Of a stretch of DNA of 64,000 bases, positions 48,401 to 59,200 are shown in pieces. The stretch is from assembly GCA_964019055.1 (NCBI GenBank), contig OZ025211.1, forward strand, positions 11,258,400-11,322,399, read 5' to 3'. This DNA comes from Anthopleura xanthogrammica. Taxonomy: Eukaryota > Cnidaria > Anthozoa > Actiniaria > Actiniidae. Below the pieces are notes generated by a model, which saw nothing but the letters and a program-made list of their open reading frames with translations, searched no databases and was not told the DNA's origin. Each line of letters opens with the position of its first letter. Position 1 is the first letter of the stretch. Made by a program: the position numbers and the translations under genes.

Positions 48401-51400
48401 ACCACCAGGTTTTACAAAGTGTGGTCAGCCTACTGTAACACCGCTAGAACTCATGAAGGAGAGGACACTCAGATGACGTTCATCGATGTGCTGCTTTAAC
48501 TCAGAAAATAGTTTTAACTAAAAAAGAAGCAATATTTTTTTTCTTTTCAGCTCAAGAATATGGATTATTTTTCTCAGTATATTACTGAGGATTTTTATAG
48601 CTATATCAGGAGAAAACGGGATAACCATTGTCATGGCAACCATGTAGAAATGCAAGCTCTCAGTGAGATGTATAATCGCACTATAGAAGTGTACCAGAAT
48701 AGTATAGGTACGAATTGTTTTCTACTAAGATTCTTAGTGATAGTCTGTCAAAATATCTGTAAAACCATATCACTTACCACCTGAGTGAACAACTAATCGT
48801 GCAAAGCATTGTTGATCAAAACCTGCGGCCCTTCACTCTTTGTTTTGAAAATCATTTTTCAAGCAGTTTTGAGATAAATCACAGATGAAATATCCCTCTG
48901 ATTAAGAGTTTTTGACTTTCCTGAGACTAAAATGTATTGTATTCAACTGTCAATAGTTTTCAGGTAGAAAAAAGAGCTTGAACACAGGGCCGGCCATGAA
49001 AAAATCACAACGGACTGTGATGGTGTAGAAAATGTAATGCCCCTCAGCTGGTACAAAGTCCATCTAAAAAAAAAAGTGTCCTGTTTTTTATCTTGCACAA
49101 ATTTTGGAATTACACAAAGTAAACCCAGCCAAGCGTTCTCACTATTTTGTGTCTCTATTTCAGAACCAATCAACATCTTCCATAGCACACACAAGACTGA
49201 CAATGAACCAATCAGGTTAAGCTATCACAATAATGTTCATTATAACTCTGTCATCAACCCAAACAAGCCTTCTGTTGGTGTAGGACTTGGCTTATCAGGA
49301 TATAAACCTTGGGTAAGTACAGTATGATCATGGTAGAACAAGCATTGTAAAGTAAATAGAGATTATCACATGTCCAATAAAATCTTGCAATATACAATAA
49401 TATATAATTGACCCTTAATGTGTAATAAACAAATTATTACATGTTAAGAGCTGATATCATTTTTATTCACTCGTTTTCCGAATCATATCGCTCATATCGA
49501 TATATACATGTATTATGTCGCGAGATTTTATTGGACAGTTTGCCGTGAAGTGATATCGTATCACTTCACTGATATGGTTTTTATTCACAGCTTTATTTCA
49601 CGGATATCGACCCTAAATGTGTAATAAATATAGGATATTACATGGTCGCACAGCCATGTAATGTTCTGTTTATTATATGAAATCTTCAATGAAATATAAT
49701 GGAGAATTTGAGACTTGCTGAGCAAAAAGTCAAAATTTGACACCACCAGTGTTGATAAAAATCATATCCCCACTGGCCACTGGTGGGAGTGGGGATATCA
49801 ATCTTATCATTTTGATGTCACTCAATATCACACTCTATTTCATATAATAAATGTATATATTAAACTATTAGTTGACGGGTTGAATGTGGTATCAATGTTT
49901 GTACTGCTAATGGAATTGGAAATCTTCACAGTGGCTATTTTTGCAAGAGTTGGAGCTAGAAACCCCTTTTTTGTGACATCAAAGCTGCTCAATTTGGAGG
50001 ACAAAGCAGACGAATTTCAATCTCCTGAGAATTGGAAACTATTGTTTTGTCCTTGAAATTGAGATGCATTCAAATGTGCTGCAAGGGCAGGGTTCCAACG
50101 GTCAGGGAAAAGTCAGTGGATTCTGAATTTTTTCCAAGGTCAGGGAATTTTGATTTTGGTCTGAATTTTTGCAATTTACCCAAAAGTCAGTGAAAAGTCA
50201 GGGAATTAAATTTGGAGTAATTAGTTGGGCTTCCTTTTCTGTAAAATAAGTGTCCAGTGTGGTCAGTGAAAAATGTTTTTGGTCAGAGGAATGTCAGGGA
50301 AAAGTCTGGAAATTTTAATTTTCCAGCAGAGTGAGAACCGTGAAGCTGACACCCTCTTTGCAGCTCCTGGAGATATTGGAACATGTGTGGGAACTCATCA
50401 GTAATCAAGCTAAAGAAATCTAATTTATAACTTTTTTCCTTTAGAATGTTTTGGTCAATGATGCTATGCGTCAATCGGAAGAGTGGCACATTGAGCAGGT
50501 GAGATAAGAACCGACATTGAAAATATTATTACATTTTATAAACTTTTCATTATGACGACACCTAATGCCACCACCACCCACCAGCCAGACACATGTCAAC
50601 TAGAGCAGATTTTGTACATGTGAAAAGTCAAGGCACATGGCACAGTTATGGCATGGAGTGGGCAAGGCACAGAATTTTGAATGTTTTCATACATGGCACT
50701 GACACAGTCACGACAAGGCACAGCCTGTGCCATATTAAGTTTTTCATTGTCATACAAAAACTGCTCTAAATAAGCACAAATATTGCTCAAGTACTGTCAA
50801 ATTGAACCTACTTTATTTTATTTCCAATATTCACCTTCTAATCTAAAATCTTGTGTACATTGTAATGTCCTCACTCTAAAGGGGCGCATCCAGATGTTGG
50901 TAAAAAGTAAGCATTGTGTTAGATCGATGGTGTACAAATATAAAAACCGTTTTTAATAAGTTATGTCTTTTCATAGCAAATGCTCGAAGATAAACTCCGT
51001 GCAACTGACTGGGAAGCAACCAATGAAGCCATGGAAGAAGCAGTAGCTAGAGAATCTTACCTAAACTGGCTACAGGACTCTGAGCGACGAGCAAGAGGAG
51101 CCCGTGCAGCTGTGAGTACAACCTCATAAGATCTCTCCTCTCTCCTCTCCTCTCCTCTCCTCTCCTCTCCTCTCCTCTCCTCTCCTCACCTCCCCTCTCC
51201 TCTCCTCTTCTCTTCTCTCAAACTTGGAACTTTTTTCCAAACAGACTCGTTCAAGCCCGTCTTCAAGCAGTAGCACATCCACATCTACTGAATCTAAAAG
51301 ACCCAACTCCCCACACCACAGGGACTGGGAAAGAGACATAGACAGCGCACCCCCTACCAAGTCTCCTCGCCACTCCCCTAGTTCATCTCCTAGTTCTCCT

Positions 51401-52620
51401 CGACATGAGCCTTGCTTCAAGGGACCAAGCCTTACTGACTGCAAACCACAGACGTGTACTTCATCTTCTAGTAGCTCTACCGCTACCTGTACAAAGACTT
51501 CTCAATCTGAGCCTCGTCCTAGTTGTTCAACCGCGCTTTCTAATCCGCCATCACCTGAGCAGTCTCAAGGTGCAGCATGTCAGACAGAGTCAATGTATGG
51601 TAAGCAATGGTATACTCATTCAAGTTGATCCAGGATCGGCGTCAATCACGACTGTGAAATACAACTCTTCAGCTTGGGCGTAATGTTTTCCCATTTCAGA
51701 CCACATGTCAATCCCTAGACAGGGCTCGAAATAGAAAAGATAAAATAATTTTGGAGCAAAATTCCCCTGCTATTTTATTTTCCATTTGGCAGTTCAAAGC
51801 TGTTTTAGCCTGACAGTAGTAAAACTTGACCTGTATTTTGGCCATTGGCAGGCCATTATTTCGAGCCCTGCTAGAGTATAATTTCATTGTTTAACGGGTG
51901 CGCACGAGAAGACACATGAATATGAATACAACTCGAACAAAGACTTATTTTCAAGAAAATGACACGTGGTCTGAAATAGGAAACATCATGCCCAAGCTAA
52001 AGAGGTCTAAAGAGTAGACTTCGTGTGACGGTCAATACCGTCATGTTGCGGAATAGGTTCTCCGTTGCCATCACTACTTAAAAATCAACTCATTAGTTGG
52101 AGCCTACCTCTGTTGTGATTGTCCCATGCCGTGATACGACAGCCAACTGTAGTAGTTGTCTTTAGTGCTTCGAAGGCGTTACTGCGGTTTCTTCCCTCAT
52201 CTTCTAAATAACGTTTTTAGTGCGCATGCGATTTTATCCCGAATTTCTCACCTTCTTTTGTTTAAACCTTCTTTTGTTTTTAATTAAACAAAAGGAGGTG
52301 AGAAATTCGGGATAAAATCGCATGCGCACTGAAAACGATTTTTAAACTGTGAATTGGCTTATTCCGATTTGACCATGGAACGAGTGCCACAGGTTAGTCC
52401 CTGACCATTAGTAGGTTTTTTCTAATAAGAGTTACCTTCGTAAAACAGAAATGGTTTATTTAATTTCCTTATCAAATGTGTATCTCTTTCAGGTTTTAAT
52501 CAATGGGATGAAGAAAGAATTCTAGCTGCTGTGCTGGCCGAATCTCAAAAGGAATACCTCGAGAGTCTTAAAAAAAACGCTAAGGAAAATCCACCGGAAC
52601 CCGGAAGCAGCAATTCATAG
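45456..52620 (+). CDS. OTUD5: OTUD5 (DUBA) deubiquitinase, eight exons
   Basis: OTUD5 is a cysteine protease of the OTU family that trims K48- and K63-linked ubiquitin; in vertebrates it restrains type I interferon signalling through TRAF3 and acts in chromatin regulation during development. Exons: 45456-45969, 47931-47995, 48551-48707, 49164-49312, 50445-50498, 50977-51111, 51245-51599, 52493-52620; 518 residues. The OTU domain spans about 145-280. Its catalytic centre is [10 protein letters not shown] with Asp 163 and Cys 166 and, in [11 protein letters not shown], His 271. [12 protein letters not shown] is strongly conserved. The [10 protein letters not shown] motif ahead of the domain matches the vertebrate GYNSEDEY region, but about 40 residues between it and the domain look lineage-specific. 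The helix WIEQQMLEDK-like segment ([20 protein letters not shown]) follows. A Ser/Pro-rich linker leads to a C-terminal helix ([19 protein letters not shown]) like the vertebrate UIM. Confidence 0.97.
46675..46860. mobile_element. Two tandem small palindromic elements in intron 1 of OTUD5
   Basis: AGGCTAACAGGAAAACACAA and the second unit GAGGTTAACAGAACAACACA both continue AAAGAAATC and close with CCATTTCTTT. They resemble 39888-39975. Confidence 0.65.
48056..48255. mobile_element. AGCTTGGGC-family MITE in intron 2 of OTUD5
   Basis: TTGGGTGTAATGTTTTCCCA at the left and GAAAAATTATGCTTGAGAT at the right form inverted ends, closing with AGAGGTCT. Uninterrupted relative of 51664-52008. Confidence 0.75.
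49965..50089. mobile_element. GACGTCA foldback family, diverged copy
   Basis: Shares GCTCAATTTGGAGGACAAAG and AATTTCAATCTCCTGAGAAT with the family. Here the CRE has decayed to GTGACATCAAA. Confidence 0.75.
50086..50337. mobile_element. hAT-like MITE with GTCAGGGAAAAGTC words
   Basis: Starts CAGGGTTCCAACGGTCAGGG and closes near AGAGTGAGAACCGTG. GGTCAGGGAA-type words recur four times inside. CAGGGTTCC ends are usual for non-autonomous hAT elements; the duplication is not clear. Confidence 0.45.
50602..50768. mobile_element. Foldback element, 167 bp
   Basis: AGAGCAGATTTTGTACATG at the left pairs with CATACAAAAACTGCTCT at the right. The inside repeats GGCACA words. Intron 5 of OTUD5. Confidence 0.6.
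51126..51215. repeat. CTCCT pentanucleotide microsatellite
   Basis: Repeated TCTCC/CTCCT units fill the intron between exons 6 and 7 of OTUD5 up to about 30 bases before the acceptor, so the tract also acts as an over-long polypyrimidine stretch. Confidence 0.9.
51664..52008. mobile_element. AGCTTGGGC-family MITE, interrupted by a second element
   Basis: The outer element runs from TTCAGCTTGGGCGTAATG to CATGCCCAAGCTAAAGAGGTCT. It is split at 51719/51871 by the insertion described next. Intron 7 of OTUD5. Confidence 0.82.
51720..51870. mobile_element. Nested 151-bp MITE with CAGGGCTCGAAATA ends
   Basis: The ends CAGGGCTCGAAATA and TTTCGAGCCCTG are inverted. It is flanked by CTAGA on both sides (51715-51719 and 51871-51875), and removing it restores the continuous CCCTAGAGTATAATTTC seen as CCCAAGAGTATCATTTC in the sister copy at 48100. 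Confidence 0.85.
52214..52345. mobile_element. Foldback element, 130 bp, in intron 7 of OTUD5
   Basis: AGTGCGCATGCGATTTTATC and CCGAATTTCTCACCT pair with AGGTGAGAAATTCGG and GATAAAATCGCATGCGCACT. Arms are nearly perfect over about 52 bases. Confidence 0.85.
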
Positions 52621-52923
52621 CATTATATTATTATCAATTAGTACTCTTATTCTATTATTCTAATTTGATGTCATTACATCTCTCGCTGGTCGCGTATCTT
52701 AAAAGCAAAGGTGTACCATGTTTGCTTGGGCTTCCTGTGTTTTTTTGATCTAAAAAGATTGCTTGCACATAATTCTACGCGATAACGCGGAGCAATTTCC
52801 TCTGCAACTCGCATCGCAACGGCGTTGTGACACAAGTTGCTAGAGGGTGTGCACGGTGCAACGAAGACGCAATCGTTGCCAAAAGTAAAAACGAAATTCT
52901 ACTCGCAATATTTTAACTAATCC

Positions 52924-53150
52924 ATGTGCATGAGCTCGAAATTATAGCACAAAGCATGATGGAAAGTGAGTCCTTACGCTTTTTTCGCTCTTCTAAAAAT
53001 TCATCTGACAATTTTTCCTTCGACATTTTCTATGGAAATAAAAGGATTTCAGCAGACCAAAATAACTGTAATTTTTTTCTGATAGTTCCTTTGATTTCCC
53101 TGTTACATTTTTAAAGAACTCACTTTCCCAGAGTGCTTTGTGGGCTTCAA
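52924..53150 (+). mobile_element. CACAAAGCA-family MITE
   Basis: Nearly collinear with 24386-24612, including AATTCATCTGACAATTTTTC and TGATAGTTCCTTTGATTTCC. The ends are CACAAAGCATGATGGAAAGT and ACTTTCCCAGAGTGCTTTGTG. Confidence 0.85.
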
Positions 53151-53775
53151 TGCACATTGCAATGCTCCATGTACCTTATGTCGCAACGCTGTTGCAGAGA
53201 ATATTGCTCCGTGTAATCGCGCCTTGAGATAAAGCTTACAGTAGATCAAAGTGATCGGGATAGAACAAAAGTTTAGAGAAGCCGCAACACAGGTAGCCCA
53301 ATTTAAAAATCCTACACCAATGCTAATGAAGCAACATGAAGACGCCAGGAGATATGCTAATGACTAGGTACAAAGCTGTAAAATAATTCTTACAATAACA
53401 AAGCTAATGTTCAGTTATGAGTTTTTGTTAAATATAAAATGAATATTTCAAAGTAAATAATTATTTGATATAAGCTCACAAGATGAGTTTTATCAGTGCT
53501 GCAGATGGATAACTATTTTCAGCAGGGGTTATTATCGATATTCTATGGCAATTTCTTTATAAAAATAAAACACTGGTTGTTCCATGTCATAAATTGGGTT
53601 TCTAGAAGAATGTTTTTTGTGTGGATACTGGGTGGAAAACGCACCTAGCCACGGGATGTACACCGCACGGTATGCCTGAACATTGAAATTCTTTCCCATA
53701 AGAATGGTTTTCGTATGGCCTGGGCCGGGTGAAACGCACGGTACAGACCTACAGTAAGAATCGAAATGTGTTGAT

Positions 53776-53918
53776 AGAGTACAAACACTAAAAGTGTGCA
53801 ATACTTTGCACTATTTACCACTAAATAGTGTTGATTAAACAATAGAGAACAATAGAATTAGCATAATTTACCAGTATTTAGTGGTATTTATGTTGCACAC
53901 TTTTAGTGTTTGTACTCT
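53776..53918. mobile_element. Foldback element, 143 bp
   Basis: AGAGTACAAACACTAAAAGT and GTGCAA at the left pair with TTGCAC and ACTTTTAGTGTTTGTACTCT at the right, a perfect 26-bp end. Confidence 0.88.
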
Positions 53919-54245
53919 ACACTACCCCTATAATGCTCCTAAAATTGGCTGAGTGAAATGACTGATGTCCACTGTACGCTCCCCCTCCCCTCCCCTTGCA
54001 ATGTTGTCTAAATGGCCAAAGTTGGGTACCGTGAGCTAGCCACATTCTCAAGGAACAACATTGAATGGGGGAGGGGGGGGGGGGGATTTAGTTTATATAC
54101 GATTTTTAAAGCGCTTTTTCTTACACTGCATGCTTAATTTTTCCAACATGAGGTAGTGTATAAACACTTTTGATTTTTACTGTAGCTACAGGCTGTACAC
54201 GGTACGGTTTTCCTGAACATTGAAATGGTGGAATGTGGGTTTTTT

Positions 54246-54653
54246 TAAGAGAGGGAAACTTCTTAATACCACGCGCGCCATGTGAATTCCCGGTTGGGCT
54301 ATTTTTAGCATCCAAAGTCGTTGGGTTTTTAATTTTTTGATGGCGTGGACGTGTGCGCATGCGCTCAAAAACAACATACTTTTCGTCGATTTTCTCACTT
54401 TTTTCGACAAAATCTATTAGATAAAGGATAAAGCAAAAAACACGACTGATTCTGTTGATCATAAAATAGACGCGAAATTTATGTTTTTCCCAAAAAAATC
54501 TTAAAATGCTTTCGCTACTTCCAGGTTTGGATGAAACACAATTTTTGACGCACAGGAGTAGGGTATGGCGAAAACTGCTTGTATGCGGATGCTAAAAGTA
54601 GCCTAACCGGGAATCCACATGGCGCGCGCGGTATTAAGAAGTTTCCCTCTCTT
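54246..54653. mobile_element. Foldback element, 408 bp
   Basis: AAGAGAGGGAAACTTCTTAA at the left pairs with TTAAGAAGTTTCCCTCTCTT at the right; arms continue for about 66 bases through CGCGCGCCATGTG and GGATGCTAAAA. A lone end (GTTTCCCTCTCTTAAG) is at about 56609. Confidence 0.87.
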
Positions 54654-55187
54654 ATTTATTCAAGGAATAGGAAGAAAGATGGCGTGTCTTTAAGCTCAGC
54701 CTCGTTTTGGTTTGACCAAAAATATGTAATCTAAAGCATTACTACTATCCCCACGGAAAGTAAGAATCAAAGATGGCGTTACTTTGACCGCGCGCATTGA
54801 TTTCCAATTAGAGAGACTGGTAACGATGTTAAGAATCACGCGCGTAAATCCCCAGGGTGAACGCTTTCAAACTATTTTTTTTGCCAAATTGTAGTAGTAT
54901 AGGAAATGGCACGACCTAGAGTACAATTTGGAATTCAATAGGTACGAGAAATGTTTTGAAAGTTCTTCAATAATTGCACGAGCCTTAAGATTAAGATTCA
55001 AGATGGCCGCCGTATCGTCGAAGGAGTCCAACAACAACACAAGGCGTTAATTACTTTCGTGGATTGAAATAATTTTTCCACTATATGAATTCTTAGAATA
55101 TGATTTTTGAATTACTTAAAAAAGCTAAAGCTTCGTTCTATCTTTTAAGGTGGAGTCTTTTAATGTGTCTATTGAATAGACCTTTAA

Positions 55188-55330
55188 TTCCCGAATTCTT
55201 TTGACTGACAACAGAACAATAGATTTAAGGCGAGGCTGGAGTAGACAATACAGTTAATTTATGGATAGAAAACCCCAGCCTCCACTTGAATCTTTTGTTC
55301 TGTGGTCAGTGAGGCGAATTAGGGAAAGAT
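55188..55330. mobile_element. Foldback element, 143 bp
   Basis: GAATTCTTTTGACTGACAAC and GAACAATAGATT pair, imperfectly, with AATCTTTTGTTC and GTGGTCAGTGAGGCGAATTA; CCAGCC closes the inner stem. Confidence 0.7.
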
Positions 55331-55516
55331 CTATTACGTACACTGTGTCCGGTACCCGGAGCTCGAAGCAGTCCAAAACTCTTGACGAATAAATTAACTC
55401 ACAACCGGTTTTAAACACGTTAAAACCAGTTTGAAATGTCACGATATAAAATAGCCGCTGAATCTTATGAGCCCGGTAATTTAATCTGCTGGCATGGTCT
55501 GAGTCTGCGTTGCCAC

Positions 55517-55563
55517 TTCACCGGAAGTGACGTTCTGATGACGTTGCATAGGCGCGCATGCGC
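55517..55563. promoter_or_regulatory. ETS, CRE-like and NRF1 sites without an assigned gene
   Basis: ACCGGAAGTGACG, TGATGACGTTGC and the perfect NRF1 palindrome GCGCATGCGC (55554-55563) stand within 47 bases. This mix marks TATA-less promoters. No coding start that fits lies on either side; it may drive a non-coding or distant first exon. Confidence 0.45.
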
Positions 55564-56244
55564 GACAGAATATCGAGCAGATCCGTGCAGAGGTTTCCTT
55601 TAATTTCCTTCTCGTTAGATGAGAGAAATAAGGACACTTCTGTCAAGCAGGAAAGTAGAAGCTAAGATCTAAAGGTAGTCTGAGAAATGATACAATTATA
55701 TCCTCTATAAATGTATTTAATTAATGAGATACAATACACAGTCGATATGAAAAATGTGTTACAGCGAGGACACTTGAACCATGAACACTTGATATTTTTT
55801 ATTTTTTATTTTATGAACTTTCTACTGCTTCAAACCTTCTGAAAATGAAGCACTGAACTCAAATAATCTTATTGTTCAAAATGAATCATATTTTCAATCG
55901 ATTCACACAAGGGATAATGGAGAAAAAAAGTATGAAAAAACCTCAAAGCGTTCACGGTTCGAGTGTACTCACTGTAAAAGCCTCCATGCTTTCTGTCGGT
56001 GCAACAATTTATGAACATTCCATGTGTAGATGTGTTGTATTACTAGATACATATAATTAACGTACTTCCCAAGTACCATTTTTGTCTCAGCTGCTTCTAC
56101 GTTCTATGTTTTGAACCCAAAAATGATTCTACAATTGAGTGTATAATATAGTTACTTGTTACAAATGTTTTTAATTTGCTATGAAATGTTACTTATTTGT
56201 GTTTTCTTCTAAGTTACTGGACTTTTTTCTGGCCTTGTCCTTCT

Positions 56245-59200
56245 TTACGCTGTAAAAAAAACGCACATAAACATGATTATTAACACCTAAAATAAGTTGG
56301 AATATTCTTTATATATTCTATTCTCTTATCCGAAATAGAATGGCATAAGCAAATGATCCACATATTTAGGCTGCCATCAGTGATAGCTGTCATATCTAAT
56401 GTCTATAAAAGAGCAGTTTACAGAAAGAATACAGCGGTTCTCATATGAGTGGCAAATTCGTAGCCGCCCGTATTCAGTGTAGCCTACCGTAGATGTACTA
56501 GTTCACGCGTTGCGATCGGATGAATTGCTGGAAGACAATTAATGGAAAGCCATGCATTTCAATGTTACGGCATGTCGTACTGTGTACGTGCTGTGAGTCA
56601 GTACCGTATGTTTCCCTCTCTTAAGAAAACCGCTCAAGATATCGATCATACAGAAAAAAGACGAAAGTCGTTCAAGATCCAGGAAAATCAGTTACAATGG
56701 GTGAAGTCAACATAGTTGCCTGATGGTGTTCTTGTTAATGATGGATGGGAAACAGCCAAAAAAAATGAAACAACCAAAACTGCGATAAAGTATTATCAAA
56801 TACAAGAAATTTAAAAAACGAACCTTTCGTTATGCATCCTGATTCTTCGATAGTGCTTCTCTGCAAGGTTGTTTTGTCTTGACCACATTTAATACAGCTT
56901 GCTTGTCCTGGTTTGGGCTGGTATGTTCCAATAGGACATGGTTTACATTCTGCATCCAGGCTTTTTTTAAATCTTCCAGGTGGACAATAAACTAAAAACA
57001 TAGTTTATAAAGCAACAAATTTAAAATCATAAACACTGTTGGTCAGATCGATAATAATGATAACAATAATGACAACAATGACGATAATGATGATAATAAT
57101 AGTAAACTTGATTATTGTCTTATAGCTTATATCTTGGCACAGGTGCTTTGCTAATCGGGGAGAGCTAATGGTGCATGATGATGATACAACATGATTGTGA
57201 TAAATTATGATGATGACACACCATGGTGATCATGATGATTAATTTATGATGTTCATGATACATGATGGTGATTCAGGATGATGATTCATGATGATGATGA
57301 TGATACAACATGATTGTGATAAACTATGATGATGACACAACATGGTGATGATTCATGATGTTCATGATACATGGTGATGATACATGTTGATGATGATACT
57401 TTATGATATGATATATGATGATGGCAATACATGAGGATGATACATGATAAGATACAAAACAGGGATGGCCACATTTTATGTGGTTTGTGGCGGGTATATT
57501 TCCCCCACCCTCGCTGAAGATCGTTTTGTTGTTGAATAAAATCGCCACATTGGTGGCCAAATTCATTCCTCACTAGACTGGTTATCCAGAGGAATAAAAA
57601 ATATGATTTCATTGTAGTTAATTATAAGTGACTAAAGAATATTTACCACACATATATCCATTGTCATCCAAGTACTGACCAAGAGGACAATCTGGGCTCA
57701 CATAAAAAAGCTCAAAGGTATTTGCAAGTCCAATGATGGATCCTCTTGGATTACTGGTCGTTAGTACCGTGCTGTTTAAAGCATGCGTCAACCTTTTCAG
57801 TTTTCGAACAAGACTCAGCCGTGCTTCTGCAAACACATCTACTACGTCATCAGCTGCCTGGTCCTTTTGATTAAGCTGAATGTCCTCAGTGACATAGAAA
57901 AATATTCTTGCAATAGAGTTGGAAATCGGGATGTATTTCATATTTGAAATGCTTTTCATCGGCACACCAACTGCTGTAGTTACTAAGTTTGTCAGACGTC
58001 TCTTCAAAGTTATGTCCATACGAGTGGGAACATGTAGAACTTGTTCACCTTGACAGCCTGCATTAAGCTTAACACAAGCATTTGTAGCATTGAAGGTAAC
58101 AACAATCTTAGGATTGCTTGGTGTGGTTATTAACACATCGAGCCTCGCTTTTCTACTTGCAGCGGTATAATTCATTCTTCCATGATGTATGCTTGCTTTA
58201 CAATAGTAGTATCCACTTTTTTCAACTTTATCTGGAACTATGTATAGCAGATTACTGTTCTCGTTGGTCAGCTCCACAAACCACTTAGAAAAAAATGGTT
58301 GAAAAAACCATGCGATATTTGGCAAATCTCTCTGATGCAAAGATTTGGCACTGGCTACACAAGAGAATGTAGCCCCCGACTGCTTGTCCAAAGGTACTTG
58401 CACATCTGTTGGTTGCTCAACGATTGTCGGCTTTCTTTGTATGATTAGCGCAGTAATTCCTGAAAAAGTACTTCCCTTGTGATTTGCAGCTTCACATCTG
58501 TATAATCCTTGACTGGTTTCATTCAGGAGTCGTAATTCGAGATCTCCAATTTTTTCAGATACCTTTATAACCGTATTATCCTTTCTCCACGTGTAAAATA
58601 CTTTAGTCTGGCTTTTTACGTTACATGGAATCGTAATACTTTCTCCTACGAGAAGCTTGAGTTTTCTGTTGTGAGTTGAAAGCATTTTTGGCTTCTCACC
58701 ACAAAGGATATTCAAATTATTCATTTTGTTTAGAAGGGACAACAAGTTAGGCAGTTTCGACTCGGCCTCTTCTGTTGATACATCTTCCTCTAGCAGTTCC
58801 TTGATACCTTTAACAAGCTTCAGTAAGACATTCCGTATTTCTCCAGCTTGGGCGTTACTTTTCAAAGGCTTGTAAAGCTTGTCTAGTACCTCACTAAATT
58901 CTTCAACGCAGTCAATGGCACCAGCACAGTCTTTCAGATGGCGGATCTCTGTCATGTTCTCGACGAAATCCTTCCAATTACTCATAGTTTCGTTCCATGA
59001 CGACATTTTCTGTTTGCGTCGCTGATCCTTATATAATGACATTGCCTCGTTGTAGCTATTTAGAAAAACTGCTTCAGAAGATGGCCCCATAAATTCATAA
59101 AGTGAATTTAACTCCTTTGTTATCTCACGATCTTGTGTGTATTTAGAATCTAACAGACGTTTCAACGATCTTAGTATGTCAAGGAAGAAATAACTAGCGT

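Larger units (their letters stand above)
52621..56244. other. 3.6 kb intergenic region, no coding gene seen
   Basis: Contains the OTUD5 3' flank, several MITEs (listed), orphan CACAGG ends at 52739 and 53288, G-rich runs near 54066-54087, a promoter-like cluster at 55517-55563, and the probable 3' UTR of the giant gene. Short frames here overlap repeats and lack coding character. Confidence 0.5.

Noticed and set aside
53532..54462. Minus-strand frames of 89 and 113 residues
   Set aside because: They overlap the foldback elements at 53776 and 54246 and a shared short repeat (CACGGTA...CCTGAACATTGAAAT), with no splice-linked partners.
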